Shown: positions 32,219-44,963, numbered from the stretch's first letter. The stretch is DNA of 64,000 nucleotides from Xanthostigma xanthostigma (GCA_963575645.1 OY754468.1:12028001-12092000), one strand, 5' to 3'. A program made the numbers and translations. Notes: generated by a model not told the origin, from the sequence alone.

Positions 32219-32703
32219 ACTGTTTAGGCAAATTCTGTTATACGAAATCTATGTAAAATGTTCTCCTCTTTCGTTTAAGACTGGTTTCAAACCGATCTGA
32301 TTTAAATTGAGCGAGAAATTAGCAAAAAGCACGCACAGGGTCAGGCGGAACGTTAGTAACGTTAGGAACGTTACGTTACACTTTTTCGAACATGCAGCCG
32401 GTGTTTTATCAATTTATAAGATTGGTGATTCATCAATTTATAAGACGTTATCACGTCAAAACTGTTTAGGCAAATTCTGTTATACGAAATCTATGTAAAA
32501 TGTTCTCCTCTTTCGTTTAAGACTGGTTTCAAACCGATCTGATTTAAATTGAGCGAGAAATTAGCAAAAAGCACGCACAGGGTCAAGCGGAACGTTAGGA
32601 ACGTTAGGAACGTTACGTTACACTTTTTCGAACATGCAGCCGGTGTTTTATCAATTTATAATATTGGTGATTCATCAATTTATAAGACGTTATCACGTCA
32701 AAA
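32219..32703 (-). repeat. Two tandem copies (242 bp) of the ACGTGATAACGTC repeat region
   Basis: The unit starts CTGTTTAGGCAAATTCTGTT at 32220 and again at 32462, an exact 242-base step. Both units end with TTATAAGACGTTATCACGTC. They differ at only a few bases, for instance in the run of AACGTTAG repeats. The tandem copies include the element end plus unrelated flanking DNA, so the duplication came after insertion. Confidence 0.88.
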
Positions 32704-32802
32704 AATTTATTTAAAATTGCCTTGGTTCTCGTACTACCTTAATTTTTTTAAGAAAGTTAAAAATTTTTTCTAAACTTTATAGTTTCGGAAATATTTTGTT
32801 TT

Positions 32803-33690
32803 ATAGATCTGTCAGAAATAAACTAGTTAGGCATGCTTTGATTAATTTTTACATGACGTGGAACATATTCTGTAGGTAATCATGGCAACTAATAGCAATT
32901 GAATACTAGCCATTACCCGCGTTACCTCACGCGATGTCAGAAATTTTATTTTCTTTATTATAATCAAATGTCAACATTTTTAAAGTTGGAATAGTCTCGT
33001 CACCCAATTGGCTTTTTTTCATGTTTGTAGCTTGCCACTCAAATATTATTATACGATATCCAAAGTAGGTATCACAATATTTTAATGACTTCGAAAGTTT
33101 CAAGCTTAAGGTTTGTTTTTTTTTGACCGAATAGTTTTCTCAGTTGGTAAAACAGTCACTAGAGTTGGGAATATTACGAGCAGCGAGTGGCAAAGAGGAA
33201 CCGCCGTTCGCGGAGTATCAGTTGCTCCTCTTTCTACCCAACATCCGACCAGTCCTGAATATTAATAAGAAACTAATTTAAACATATAATCTCTACAGCC
33301 TTAGTACATTCACGCGACAATTGCTATATTCATATATACACTTAAATGTTACTTCCTAAATGCCTACTAATAATAGCCAATAATGAGCCTCTATCTAACT
33401 ACGCGTACTTTCAACTTTTTACAAACGATGAAAAATAGATTAGAATAATTAAAAAAATTCCAGCCAATTGGGCGACGGGACCATTCCAACTTCAAAATTT
33501 TGACATTTGATATTAGTATAATAGAGAAAATAAAATTACTGATATCGTGTGAGGTGATGCGGGTAATGGCTAGTATTCAATATGATATTTGCTATTCATT
33601 GCCATGGTTACCTATACATAATATGTTCCATGTCATGTAAAAATTAATCAAAGCATGCCTGACTAGTTTATTTTTGACACAATATTTCAA
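32803..33690. mobile_element. Element with ~215-bp inverted arms
   Basis: Left arm 32803-33016 (CTGTCAGAAATAAACTAGTT outward) and right arm 33455-33680 are inverted copies. Shared text includes TGGGCGACGGGACCATTCCA, GTTGACATTTGAT and AATATGATATTTGCTATTC. Single arms stand at 48352-48572 and 59483-59665. Within each arm GCGGGTAATGGCTAGT looks like an older Helitron end. Confidence 0.72.
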
Positions 33691-33694
33691 CACA

Positions 33695-33724
33695 ATCGCG
33701 TGCGGAGCCGCGGGGAGCAGCTAG
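33695..33724 (+). mobile_element. Helitron 3' terminus
   Basis: GCGTGCGGAGCCGCGGGGAG followed by CAGCTAG|T matches the GC-rich hairpin and CTAG end of insect Helitrons. The corresponding 5' end is not identified. Confidence 0.55.
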
Positions 33725-33767
33725 TATACAGATAAGTTGACAAAATTTTATTCATTTGATTTGAGAT

Positions 33768-34368
33768 CAGCGTTGCCAGACGTCCCGATTTTTAAATCAA
33801 AATTAAATGTCCCGCGCGGGACAGGCTCAGTCCCGCTTTTCGGGGATAACTTTAAAAGAAGTTAAATCTTTACAGAAATATCATGAATAAGTAATTCTTA
33901 TAAATAATTATTCTTTTATTGTAAGTTACAATTTGTAACTATTGTCTGAAACGCCATATTTTTCTAATGAATAAAACTTTTTTGATTTTGATTTGTTTTT
34001 TTTTTTTTTTATTCTGAAGACGAATAAGACTCAACTATTTAACGATAGGGTAAATCTGATTTAAAATATTATATTTTTATTAAAATACATTTTCTATGGC
34101 TATTTTTGCTATCTATTGTCACGTTAACGTAATTTTTTTTTTTATTTAAATAAAACACGCTCAGCATCTCAGGCTATTGCGTGGATATATCGTTATCTAC
34201 AGGTAAGGTAAAACGTAATTTTAATTCAAATAAAAAGATAAATAGGTATTTGAAAATTTCTGATTATATACGCTTTTTACTATGTCCCGCTTTCGACGAA
34301 AAAATCCCGCTGTTTTCACTCAAAGAATTCCAAAATCCCGACTTGACAAAAAAAAACTGGCAACGCTG
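33768..34368. mobile_element. hAT-like element with perfect 8-bp duplication
   Basis: The ends CAGCGTTGCCAG and CTGGCAACGCTG are perfect inverted repeats. TTTGAGAT flanks both sides (33760-33767, 34369-34376). The subterminal CCCGCGCGGGAC and GTCCCGCTTTTCGG blocks recur in altered form at the other end. There is no intact transposase. Its termini show it to be a relative of 15747-16307. Confidence 0.9.
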
Positions 34369-34376
34369 TTTGAGAT

Positions 34377-34819
34377 ACTCCTCATCTACATCCTCAAAAT
34401 GTGAAGTCAATATGTTGGTTGAAATCAAATGCGCTGTATGAACCTTCAATGGCGACCGAGTTTGCTGACACGTGTTTACAAGGTATACTGTCTTGTGTAT
34501 GACACATCACAACTATATAGAGATACATATAAAATAACAATAAAACCGACTATCAACATTGAGTTAGATCTTATCTATATTATGTATGTTACAAGTATAT
34601 AAAGGAAGTACTCAAAACAAGTTCAACTGGATGATACGCGAGTTGTCGTCGATTTTTATTGGTATAGAAGACAAATTATTATACTTATTGTTACTGCGAC
34701 AGTCGTATTGATGTCAATTTGTGATCAAGTACCAGTCAGACTCGCGCAGCGAGGGCTCCGTACAAACTTGTAGATATCGACAAACGTCGCGTCAGTTTGC
34801 CAACTAAGTGCAATGAGTT
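34377..34819. other. No recognised gene
   Basis: AT-rich spacer. 34735-34800 has CGCGCAGCGAGGGCTCCGTA-like text common in insect repeats. No boundaries. Confidence 0.35.
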
Positions 34820-34883
34820 CAGATATTGCCACGGCATACGGTAGAGTTCGGGTAAACTCTACTGTATGCTGTGACATTATCTG
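34820..34883. ncRNA. Pre-miRNA-like hairpin
   Basis: A 64-base hairpin with a 29-bp stem. The arm CAGATATTGCCACGGCATAC.. pairs with ..GTATGCTGTGACATTATCTG around a loop of about 6 bases. By hand count there are 25 Watson-Crick pairs, 2 G-U pairs and 2 mismatches. Size and bulge pattern would suit a microRNA or siRNA precursor, but a MITE remnant gives the same picture. Strand cannot be decided. Confidence 0.4.
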
Positions 34884-35039
34884 ATAGCCTAGCGGTTGTA
34901 CCGTACTGTATGTGATAGTTATCATAATTGTATTTTAATAAATGTTCGAGTATAAACGCACCGTTAGCGGATACTTGTTTTGTATTAGAACTGTTACTGG
35001 GTACATGAGTAGCACATTCTTGCGGTTGGTGTATGTACC

Positions 35040-35512
35040 TATAGGTAGTATACAAAGTATTATGTCCAAATCTTCTTGGTTTACGGGCTTGTATGCTGTG
35101 GTCCATTGGTATTTCTACCTGACGTTTCGTCCACAACTGCGGTAGACATTATCAACGGCGATGTGGTAGCGAGCGAAGTGTCCTTCTAGACTGTTCATGC
35201 AGGTAAGTGTGTCGATAAGTGCGGTACTTCCGTGTTTGATGATCAGCCTGCCAATCACAGAAAGCATACTACGACCGAGTAGAGAATACGAGCACGCTGA
35301 CCATAAACGACGGAAGTACCGCACTTTTCGACACATTTATCTGTGAGCAGCCTAGAAGGATAATTGCCCGCTACCACATCGCTTTGATAATGTCTACCGC
35401 AGTTGTAGACGAAACTTCAGGTAGAAATACCAATGGAGCACGGCATACAAATCCGGAAACCAAAAGATTTGGATCAACACCGGCCGTGAAAGCCTACACA
35501 CTTGAATGTATT
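35040..35512. mobile_element. Penelope-like element termini in inverted orientation (family 1)
   Basis: The left part (35050-35215) and right part (35290-35512) are inverted copies of one terminal repeat. It runs from GTGTGTAGGCTTTCACGGCC through TGGTATTTCTACCTGA, TACAACTGCGGTAGACATTA and onward to TGCGGTACTTCCGT. Each carries the hammerhead-like stem and GAAAC(G/T)TC. The coding remnant seen at 1250-1672 is absent here. Only the left end lacks the outermost 30 bases. A broken PLE relic. Confidence 0.72.
35384..35418 (+). ncRNA. Degenerate hammerhead-like motif (PLE family 1)
   Basis: TTGATAA, GTCTAC/GTAGAC stem, GAAAC, TTC. An inverted counterpart lies at 35121-35155 with GAAAC and GTC. All four family-1 copies in the window have TTGATAA in place of CUGANGA. 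Confidence 0.45.
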
Positions 35513-36539
35513 GTGTATTAAAAAAACTTGGTTTTTCATTATTTGCTGTTATAGCGGCAATAGAAATACACATTTTGTGAAAATTTTGAATCTCTACCTA
35601 TTTCGGTTCATGAGATACAGCCCACTGACAGATGGACGGACAACGGAGGCTTAGTTATAGGGTTCTGTTGGGTACACTTTGGGTACGGAACCTTAATAAC
35701 ATAATCGTTTATTAAATAATAATTTATAATAATATTAACAATAGGTATACTTTATTAGTAGTACATGTACACACAGCATCAGACTTATCACAATATTATT
35801 GTCAAAGATAATTTTTTAAATCGTAATTTGTTACCGTAAATAAAAATTCTTTTAGATTTTTTTTCAGGTTAACCCTAACTTTTATATGTGCAGGTACTTT
35901 ATTATGTATCCGAAGCATAGCTCCGGTATCAGTTCCAAACCCTGACGACAATATAGTGTATTTTTTGACTAAAAGAAGAAAACAAAAAGATAAAATATTA
36001 AATGGACACTATGTGTTTACAAACAAATATTATAGTACTTCGTATTCGAGATATCGAGTTTGAAGTTCTTGTTGCTTATTTAAAACGTAGGATATTTTAT
36101 ATTCAATTCACAGAAATAAATAAACATATATGTTGAGGTGGAAACAGATTACAAAGTTCGCGATGATTCTGTCACCATTTTCAATAAAAATGTGACATTT
36201 CTTTTCAACTGAATAATTTATATCCGTGTTTCAAAAAAAGAGAAAATTTTTAGTAAGAAAAGTAATTTTGTCATCATGTACGACTAACACGTAGCTACTT
36301 TTTTTTAAAAAAGAAACTTTACAACTTCATTTCCACCGATATCGCACGAAATAGATGAAACGCATAAAACTGCTACGCTAACAATAATTTACTTTGAGTG
36401 AAGTTGATAAAAATTCGTACATGACTTCGAAACTTTCTACTTAGTTGAACTCTGCGTGTATGCAGTGAAATGTGTGCAGGGCGTTGACACATTGGAAGAG
36501 TCGAGGCGTGGCTAAGATCAATGTTCCTTCCAATTTTTT
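35513..36539. other. No recognised gene
   Basis: AT-rich. 35590-35700 (TACAGCCCACTGACAGATGG, GGTTCTGTTGGGTACACTTT) looks like the tail of an insect repeat. 35925-35965 resembles the 43723 fragment. Nothing else is recognisable. Confidence 0.4.
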
Positions 36540-39164
36540 CGCTGACTGCTGGCCATATTCACCGAACGAATGTTTGATTATTGAAGAGTTATTTATTAGG
36601 TTCATTTGTTCTTCAGGTAGCTATTCCTCTGAATAAATAGCGATAATTCAATTCACCAAATATAAATATGTTTACTGCAGGTATAAATCTATCTATTCTG
36701 GTCTTGATAAATATTTATTCCACTGATAAAATAAGAATGACCGCCACAAAGATCATAATACCTAACCTATAAACGTGGAATTATTTCGCTGACTGCTGGC
36801 CATATTCACCGAACGTAAGTAGTTATTTATTCGAATGTTTGATTATTGAAGAGTTATTTATTCGGTTCATTTGTTATTCAGGTAGCTATTCCTCTGAATA
36901 AATAGCGATAATTCAATTCACCAAATATAATTATGTTTACTGCAGGTATAAATCTATCTATTCTGGTCTTGATAAATATTTATTCCACTGATAAAATAAG
37001 AATGACCGCCACAAAGATCATAATACCTAACCTATAAACGTGGAATTATTTCGCTGACTGCTGGCCATATTCACCGAACGTAAGTAGTTATTTATTCGAA
37101 TGTTTGATTATTGAAGAGTTATTTATTCGGTTCATTTGTTATTCAGGTAGCTATTCCTCTGAATAAATAGCGATAATTCAATTCACCAAATATAATTATG
37201 TTTACTGCAGGTATAAATCTATCTATTCTGGTCTTGATAAATATTTATTCCACTGATAAAATAAGAATGACCGCCACAAAGATCATAATACCTAACCTAT
37301 AAACGTGGAATTATTTCGCTGACTGCTGGCCATATTCACCGAACGTAAGTAGTTATTTATTCGAATGTTTGATTATTGAAGAGTTATTTATTCGGTTCAT
37401 TTGTTATTCAGGTAGCTATTCCTCTGAATAAATAGCGATAATTCAATTCACCAAATATAATTATGTTTACTGCAGGTATAAATCTATCTATTCTGGTCTT
37501 GATAAATATTTATTCCACTGATAAAATAAGAATGACCGCCACAAAGATCATAATACCTAACCTATAAACGTGGAATTATTTCGCTGACTGCTGGCCATAT
37601 TCACCGAACGTAAGTAGTTATTTATTCGAATGTTTGATTATTGAAGAGTTATTTATTCGGTTCATTTGTTATTCAGGTAGCTATTCCTCTGAATAAATAG
37701 CGATAATTCAATTCACCAAATATAATTATGTTTACTGCAGGTATAAATCTATCTATTCTGGTCTTGATAAATATTTATTCCACTGATAAAATAAGAATGA
37801 CCGCCACAAAGATCATAATACCTAACCTATAAACGTGGAATTATTTCGCTGACTGCTGGCCATATTCACCGAACGTAAGTAGTTATTTATTCGAATGTTT
37901 GATTATTGAAGAGTTATTTATTCGGTTCATTTGTTCTTCAGGTAGCTATTCCTCTGAATAAATAGCGATAATTCAATTCACCAAATATAATTATGTTTAC
38001 TGCAGGTATAAATCTATCTATTCTGGTCTTGATAAATATTTATTCGACTGATAAAATAAGAATGACCGCCACAAAGATCATAATACCTAACCTATAAACG
38101 TGGAATTATTTCGCTGACTGCTGGCCATATTCACCGAACGTAAGTAGTTATTTATTCGAATGTTTGATTATTGAAGAGTTATTTATTCGGTTCATTTGTT
38201 ATTCAGGTAGCTATTCCTCTGAATAAATAGCGATAATTCAATTCACCAAATATAATTATGTTTACTGCAGGTATAAATCTATCTATTCTGGTCTTGATAA
38301 ATATTTATTCCACTGATAAAATAAGAATGACCGCCACAAAGATCATAATACCTAACCTATAAACGTGGAATTATTTCGCTGACTGCTGGCCATATTCACC
38401 GAACGTAAGTAGTTATTTATTCGAATGTTTGATTATTGAAGAGTTATTTATTCGGTTCATTTGTTATTCAGGTAGCTATTCCTCTGAATAAATAGCGATA
38501 ATTCAATTCACCAAATATAATTATGTTTACTGCAGGTATAAATCTATCTATTCTGGTCTTGATAAATATTTATTCCACTGATAAAATAAGAATGACCGCC
38601 ACAAAGATCATAATACCTAACCTATAAACGTGGAATTATTTCGCTGACTGCTGGCCATATTCACCGAACGTAAGTAGTTATTTATTCGAATGTTTGATTA
38701 TTGAAGAGTTATTTATTCGGTTCATTTGTTATTCAGGTAGCTATTCCTCTGAATAAATAGCGATAATTCAATTCACCAAATATAATTATGTTTACTGCAG
38801 GTATAAATCTATCTATTCTGGTCTTGATAAATATTTATTCCACTGATAAAATAAGAATGACCGCCACAAAGATCATAATACCTAACCTATAAACGTGGAA
38901 TTATTTCGCTGACTGCTGGCCATATTCACCGAACGTAAGTAGTTATTTATTCGAATGTTTGATTATTGAAGAGTTATTTATTCGGTTCATTTGTTCTTCA
39001 GGTAGCTATTCCTCTGAATAAATAGCGATAATTCAATTCACCAAATATAATTATGTTTACTGCAGGTATAAATCTATCTATTCTGGTCTTGATAAATATT
39101 TATTCGACTGATAAAATAAGAATGACCGCCACAAAGATCATAATACCTAACCTATAAACGTGGA
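36540..39164. repeat. 265-bp satellite, ten units
   Basis: Units start with CGCTGACTGCTGGCCATATT at 36540, 36787, 37052, 37317, 37582, 37847, 38112, 38377, 38642 and 38907. The step is exactly 265 bases except for the first unit, which lacks 18 bases (GTAAGTAGTTATTTATT). The last unit stops at 39164. The units are nearly identical. Those at 37847 and 38907 share two variants (TTGTTCTTC and TATTCGACTG), exactly four units apart. No coding frame runs through. Confidence 0.95.
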
Positions 39165-40126
39165 GTATTATATCTACAGTTGCTCTTGTGAATTTATTTA
39201 TGTGTTGTTTATTCACCTTTTGTGAAGGGTATAGTTGTAAAACATTAAAGTTAGTGGAAGTTTTGTGTGCAATTGGGTTAGGATAAAACAATACTATTTT
39301 TTTTTTATTGACGTTTAAAAGAGCAAGGAGTAGAGTATATTTATTCTTTAACTAACTTTTCTACATGATATTTTGCTTGGTGAATTGAAAGTAAATTTTA
39401 TCCTAACGAATAAATTTACACCAAGATTAGTAACTACTTACTAACTTTGTGACATAAAATTGTGGAATGATTCGCATTTGAAAATTTATTATTGCAAAAC
39501 AGTCGATTTTGTCTGAAGATGAATTATTTATCTTTTCTAATGGCCTCTTCCAATTTTAAAACTGTTCTACGCATTCAGATGGCAGGGTGGATGTTTAGTT
39601 GGGTGCTGGGCCAAACGTATATATTTTGTGTGCGGTATTGTAGGTATCCTACGCACTACCTGTTCGAAAGTATATGAAACATTTTATATAGCACAGATTT
39701 ATCCGTTTTTTAGCTTATTACCTGTAAATCCAAAAAGATGATTCCCAGTTAACGTGAAACTGTCCTTTCAGAATCAGATTTAGATCATCTTGAGGAAAAA
39801 ATATAGATATATAGATACTTATTTGGTCAGTTAAGACATACATCTATTTGACACGTCAACGAAACACAAGATAAAATAATAAAGCTATGAGCAACATAAA
39901 AATTCATTAATACTATAAAAGGCCCGTTCTACTAAAAAATGTTTAATATTTTTTTGATAAAAGTGAAAAGGTATTGTTTTTCAGCCTTTCAGGTAATTTA
40001 TTACTGCCTCTTTTATGATTTTTTTTTTACTTCTTATTCTCTATAATATGTAGTGAGAAAATATAGACATTTTTTTTGGAATTTTTGATAGATTTTTTGG
40101 CTTAATTCAAATAATTAATAAATAGT
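39165..40126. other. No recognised gene
   Basis: AT-rich. A 61-codon plus-strand frame at 39492-39677 has no motif. 39590-39660 (TTTAGTTGGGTGCTGGGCC) is slightly GC-richer and unassigned. Confidence 0.4.
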
Positions 40127-40540
40127 ATATTCCACCACAAGGTCAGAAAGTTTGAGATGCCCTCGGCTGACTTCGGGAATCATGACGAGCACTTCAAAGC
40201 TCTCAAACTTTCTGCCCGCGTGGTGTATACTATTTTTCTTCATACTTCGGTTGAAAGTACGCTTAAATACATTAATTAATTACTTAAAAATTACATTAAA
40301 AAATAGATAAATTCCAAGCAAGCAGCGTTGAGGTAATACGCAAAAACACGAATGACAGCTGTTCGTGACTATTGGCTGGCGGCAGTAGTGGCAGGCTCAT
40401 GGATCGGTTATATATCCGGTCGAAAGTACGTAGTTCCGGCATCAGTGCGTGTACTCCCATCAATGCATAAATGTCAGACTTTCTGTCTTAAAATTGATGC
40501 CGGAAGTACCTACTTTCGACCGAGATATGAAGAAAAAGAA
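40127..40540. mobile_element. Composite hairpin-plus-TIR element, copy 3
   Basis: The hairpin module 40127-40224 (CCACAAGGTCAGAAAGTTTG paired with CAAACTTTCTGCCCGCGTGG) is followed at 40225 by GTATACTATTTTTCTTCATA. The TIR module's right end near 40540 gives TACTTTCGACCGAGATATGA. The junction of the two modules is the same base as in the 14771 and 24476 copies. Confidence 0.78.
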
Positions 40541-41600
40541 AGTTTATTGTTACACCATTAATTGATACAACATGAGTCATTTTTTATTTTCGTCCAAAAA
40601 GTTTTTCCGATCGGTGAGCGTTTTCGGTATTTGAAACTAACATAAATATTCAAGCAGCGAATACGCGTAAACTTTTTGAACCACTTTGTATATAAAGTTA
40701 GCGAAATGAGTGCCGTGTATTGCAAAAGAAGTGGAAAGAAAAAAAAACACAAGTGGAACTACAAATACTAGTCAGCTTGCTTGAAAGAAGCCGGACAGCG
40801 CCTGCTGTTGTCAACCTAACGACGTGAAATTTTTATTTTCTCTCTTTAGTTTTAAGGTTCAAGATCTAGTTGAAACTAAAACTTTTGACTGCTTTAACTA
40901 TGTTAAATGTTGTTCGACAAAAGAATTTATTGTCTTCATCGTGTCTTCACACTATTGTCTCTATATTACGGTCTATACCTGAATTCGGTCTATGACCGAA
41001 ATAAATGCGCAAATCTAGTTTTGACCAACGAATATAGCCCAAACCCGAAATCTTACAATTAAACGGGTATTGAGTGTTATAAAATGAGCAAAACTAGTTT
41101 TGCGCATTTTCAATTGGTCAAAACTAGTTCTGTCCATTTTTGAATGGTTTGTTTCATTCAATCAACGTCCGAACCCGAACAAAAGTAGGGTTATGTTCTT
41201 GTTTATGTACCTATCTATATTGAATTGTTCTTCTGAATGTTATAATTAATATAATTGTGGGATATTCAGTGTAATAATTAAGTAAAAATGCAAGATGAAT
41301 TCGAGTCTCAACTAGTTCGCCTATTGGAGACAATATTTTATGACGAAACATAATTATTATCATACTACACTGAGTGAGGTTAAGAAAGCAAATTTATTGA
41401 AAACTGAATTAAAACCTGTGTCTGCTAAACAATACAGATGAATAAATCGCTTTGATATAATAAGTATCATTGATGTGGAAAAGTTAATTAAAAGATTCCG
41501 ATGCCATACTAGTACTGTCCGTTCAAAAATGGACATATTTTATTAGTCATTACATAATCAATATTTTGGGTGCAATGTATCTAGCAATGAGATCTCTAAT
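40541..41600. repeat. Mostly unassigned; GCGCAAA..CTAGTTTTG motif cluster
   Basis: Between 40999 and 41150 the motif AAACTAGTTTTG with GCGCATTT occurs several times in both orientations, along with TTGGTCAAAACTAGTT. The rest is AT-rich without a gene. Confidence 0.4.
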
Positions 41601-42175
41601 AAAGCGGCCCATAGACACTCAATATTATTGTGCAATGTGGATTGCACAATATTTTGACGGCGGTCCCTAGACGGTCAATATTATTGTACAGTATTTTAGT
41701 TTGTGCAAAAAATTGTACTGTATGCAGGCGATATTGAAGTTTGTGCAATATATTGCTCAATTGCGAGCACAGACTGTACAGCCACATTGTGTAAACAGTC
41801 CCCACCAGAACTTCAGTCATCATGTTGTCACGATCACTATAGTCTTTGAACTTCACATCCCACAGAGCTGGAAGACCACGATACAACAATACAATAGTCA
41901 CAATACAACAATAGTCTTTCGGCTTTCTTGTCACCCACGATGAGGCGTAGTTGAGACGACTTGTTGAAACGACCGCTACTTGAGATCAACTGACGGGATA
42001 TTGCGCAATCTTGACAACAGACGGCATAATATTTCCCAGTTTGTGCAACAAATTTTCAAGGTTTTGCAAATCACACAATATATTGCGCAACATTTCAATC
42101 TCGTCTACACACGGTCAATTAGATTGCATAAACACAAATATTGCGTAATAATATTGAGCGTCTATGGGCCGCTTT
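41601..42175. mobile_element. TIR MITE (AAAGCGGCCCATAGAC ends)
   Basis: AAAGCGGCCCATAGACACTC at the left and its inverted partner at the right flank a 575-base element. AAT occurs directly outside both ends. Repeats of TTGCGCAATATT-type text fill the interior, and GACGGTCAATATTATTG recurs subterminally. No transposase. Confidence 0.82.
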
Positions 42176-42337
42176 AATTTAACATTGAAATAATAGATTA
42201 TTAAATTTCAGAAAAGTGTTACATAATGAAGGTTTTTGATCACAATTGCCACAGTTTTATAAAACAATAATTTTTAGTAGCGTTTAGAATTTTGACCTGT
42301 GTAATGAATAATTTAAATGTTTTTTTTTTATATTAAA

Positions 42338-43432
42338 CCAGCGGGCCGTCCCGGTTTCACCCGAGTGCAAAACTGTTGTGATGATTGTGTAAAACAGTGA
42401 GAAGTGTTCAAACAATAGTTCCAGAAAAAGGGTGTACTTACTGTAAGTAATGTTTGTTAATATAGGCTAAGTGTTGACTTTTAAGGGTCCGTACCCTTTC
42501 TAGCTTCGAAGTTTTAAGTACTACGTACGTTAAGAATGCGATTTCTTTTATATTTATATTTTAAAAGTATTTAAAAATAAAAAATTCACGTATATTATCG
42601 CGTCAGGTATTATTGGGTAGGTTTTTATAACTACATAAGATTTCTTAACATGTAATTTAATTTTGGAGCCCTAGGAATGAGCTACGAGCATACAAAATCG
42701 TTTATAGTGTATCCCCTAAGCATTTTTTGAACAAATCTAAAAAAATATCATGAGTATAGCATTTAATAACTATTTTTATCGAAACTTATTACGATCACAA
42801 TAAAATAATAAGATCAGACATAATTCTTGATGCCGAAACGATGACCGTTAAAGATTTTTAGCCATATTGTTTTATATTTGTATTTCGTACTGTTTTTCAC
42901 CTAAAATAATTATGTTTCAAAATCTGAAACATGAAAATATTTTTTGAAAAGCGTAACTTCATACAATATTGCAACACCAAATTCATCCCTATATGGGTTG
43001 AATTTTGAAAAGTAAAGTAGCCTATGTCCTTCCCAAGGCTTCAAACTATCTCCATATTAAATTTCATCTCAATCGGCTCAGCGGTTTGGCCGTGAAAGCG
43101 TAACTTCATACAAGATTACAACCCCCACTTCATCCCCATAAGAGTTGAATTTTGAAAAATATAGTAGTCTATGTCCTTCCCCACAGTTTAAACTATCTCC
43201 ATATTAAATTTCATCTCAATCGGCTCAGCGGTCTGGCCGTGAAAGCGCAACTTCATACAACGTTACAACCTCCACTTCATCCCCATAAGGGTTGAATTTT
43301 GAAAAATAAAGTAGCCTATGACCTTCTCCACCATTTAAACTATCTCCGTATTAAATTTCATCTCAATCGGTCCAGCGGTTTGGCCGTGAAAGCGTAGCAG
43401 ACAGACATTTAAAATATTAATATTGATATCTT
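42338..43432 (-). mobile_element. Helitron with internal 147-bp tandem repeats
   Basis: The minus-strand 3' end reads GAAACCGGGACGGCCCGCTGG, i.e. a CTRR end preceded by a partly decayed CCCGAGTG palindrome. At 42947-43400 a unit including GTGAAAGCGTAACTTCATAC and AATTTCATCTCAATCGG is repeated: full steps of 147 bases at 43092, 43239 and 43386, with a more diverged first unit. This unit is common in insect Helitrons. The 5' end is approximate. Confidence 0.72.
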
Positions 43433-44963
43433 AATATCGACGTATCCTTCTCCTCAATGCGTCATCGTCATCAGTTAACAAACTAACATTCAGTGAACTA
43501 AAATACATAAAAAAATATACATTTATTAAATCGCAGTTAATCACGGCAAATAAAGCATTGACAGTGAGGGGTGTTTTAACGACTGACATATGAGTCACAA
43601 CTCACAACACAACATGTAACAATAAAGAACTTCCGCGAAAATAATACACATTGCACATGTCCAATTTGCACGCAATATTATATTGTTGTATGCACTGTAT
43701 AATTTAAACTATTTTATCTAATAAAAACTCGGACCGCAGTGCGAAACCCTGCCGACAATGTAGTGTATTAATTGCTAACATAGGCAGTGTGGCTCTATTA
43801 TGTGAACATTTTAAGAATTAAAAAAAAAAAAAAATAATCACTCCGTTACAAAGTTAATGGAGCTGAAACTAGCGGCCGAACCTGACAGCCAAAAAATGTT
43901 TATATTTCTTGCCCTTTGCTCGGAATTTTTTAACGACTAGGCAATATTCGGTGAAAAATTTACATCAATAGCTGCAGGGTTTGACCTCTGTGCCAATTTC
44001 TTATTACCTTGATATTAGAAACTATAAACGCGTTTTTCTCAAAACTATGTTTTTTTTTATTGGTGCTCTATTTTACCTATTTAAAGCACGCCTCAGAGTG
44101 TTTAAATCGAACTTTCAAAAACGCGCGTTTTTTAAAGTTACCATGGGAACATCAACAACTCGAGAATTTTTTTATTATTAATTTCTGTTTTTTTTTCATT
44201 TCCATGACAACGAAAGGTATACTGATGTCACATCACGAATTCAACCATTTTACATTATTAGTTTTTATTTCTATTTTTTTGTAGTAATAATACCAGTATT
44301 TATGATTTCAAAGTGCACCAATAAAAAAAATAGCGTAAAGTATTCGTGGATAACTGGTCTTTAAAACACGCGTGATTTTTCGAGCACGACGGCGCAGCCG
44401 GAGTGCTCGAAATAGAGCAAGTGTTTTATCGACTTATACTTTAATATACTATTTTAACTTTTTTTTAAATCTTAATAATTATTTTCTCTACAGTCTTGAC
44501 AAGACGCTTTTTTTAATTTTTTAGTTGTTAAATTATTAAACATTGATTTTTTGTTTTGTTTGAATAAGTTTAAAATACTGTGGTTTCTTTATTTTTGAAA
44601 AAAAAATTCTTTCCTGAGGTTATAACAACTACATTATTTTACAATGTTAATTTTTATTTTTGAAAATTGGATAATTTTTGACGAAGTTAGGATGTCGACA
44701 AGGAGGCTCATCGTTTTCATCATATATATGTAAAAAATAATGTTGATATTAAAAAAACGAAATAAATATTAAATTTACTGTTTACAGCGCATGCAGGGTT
44801 ATGTGAGCCCTTAAATAAAATAATATAAATTCGTTATTCATATTTGATTAAAAATAATACACACAAATATTATACCAACATAGAAAAAAGAGTTGTAATA
44901 ACTGCCCTAAATCTGGTCTTTCCAAGTTTGGTACGTTAATTCCAAAGATTTCATAATATAAAG
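43433..44963. other. No recognised gene
   Basis: AT-rich spacer with a repeat fragment at 43723-43770 (see 30046) and a GC-rich short hairpin near 44380-44412 (CGAGCACGACGGCGCAGCCG / GTGCTCG). Frames of 66-91 codons at 43981-44284 are Phe-rich and overlap; I do not consider them genes. Confidence 0.4.

Noticed and set aside
36540-39164. CRISPR array
   Set aside because: Units are 265 bases in direct tandem with no spacers, in a eukaryotic genome. It is a satellite.
43981-44284. Membrane protein suggested by Phe/Leu-rich frames
   Set aside because: Two overlapping frames in T-rich DNA give hydrophobic residues by composition alone.
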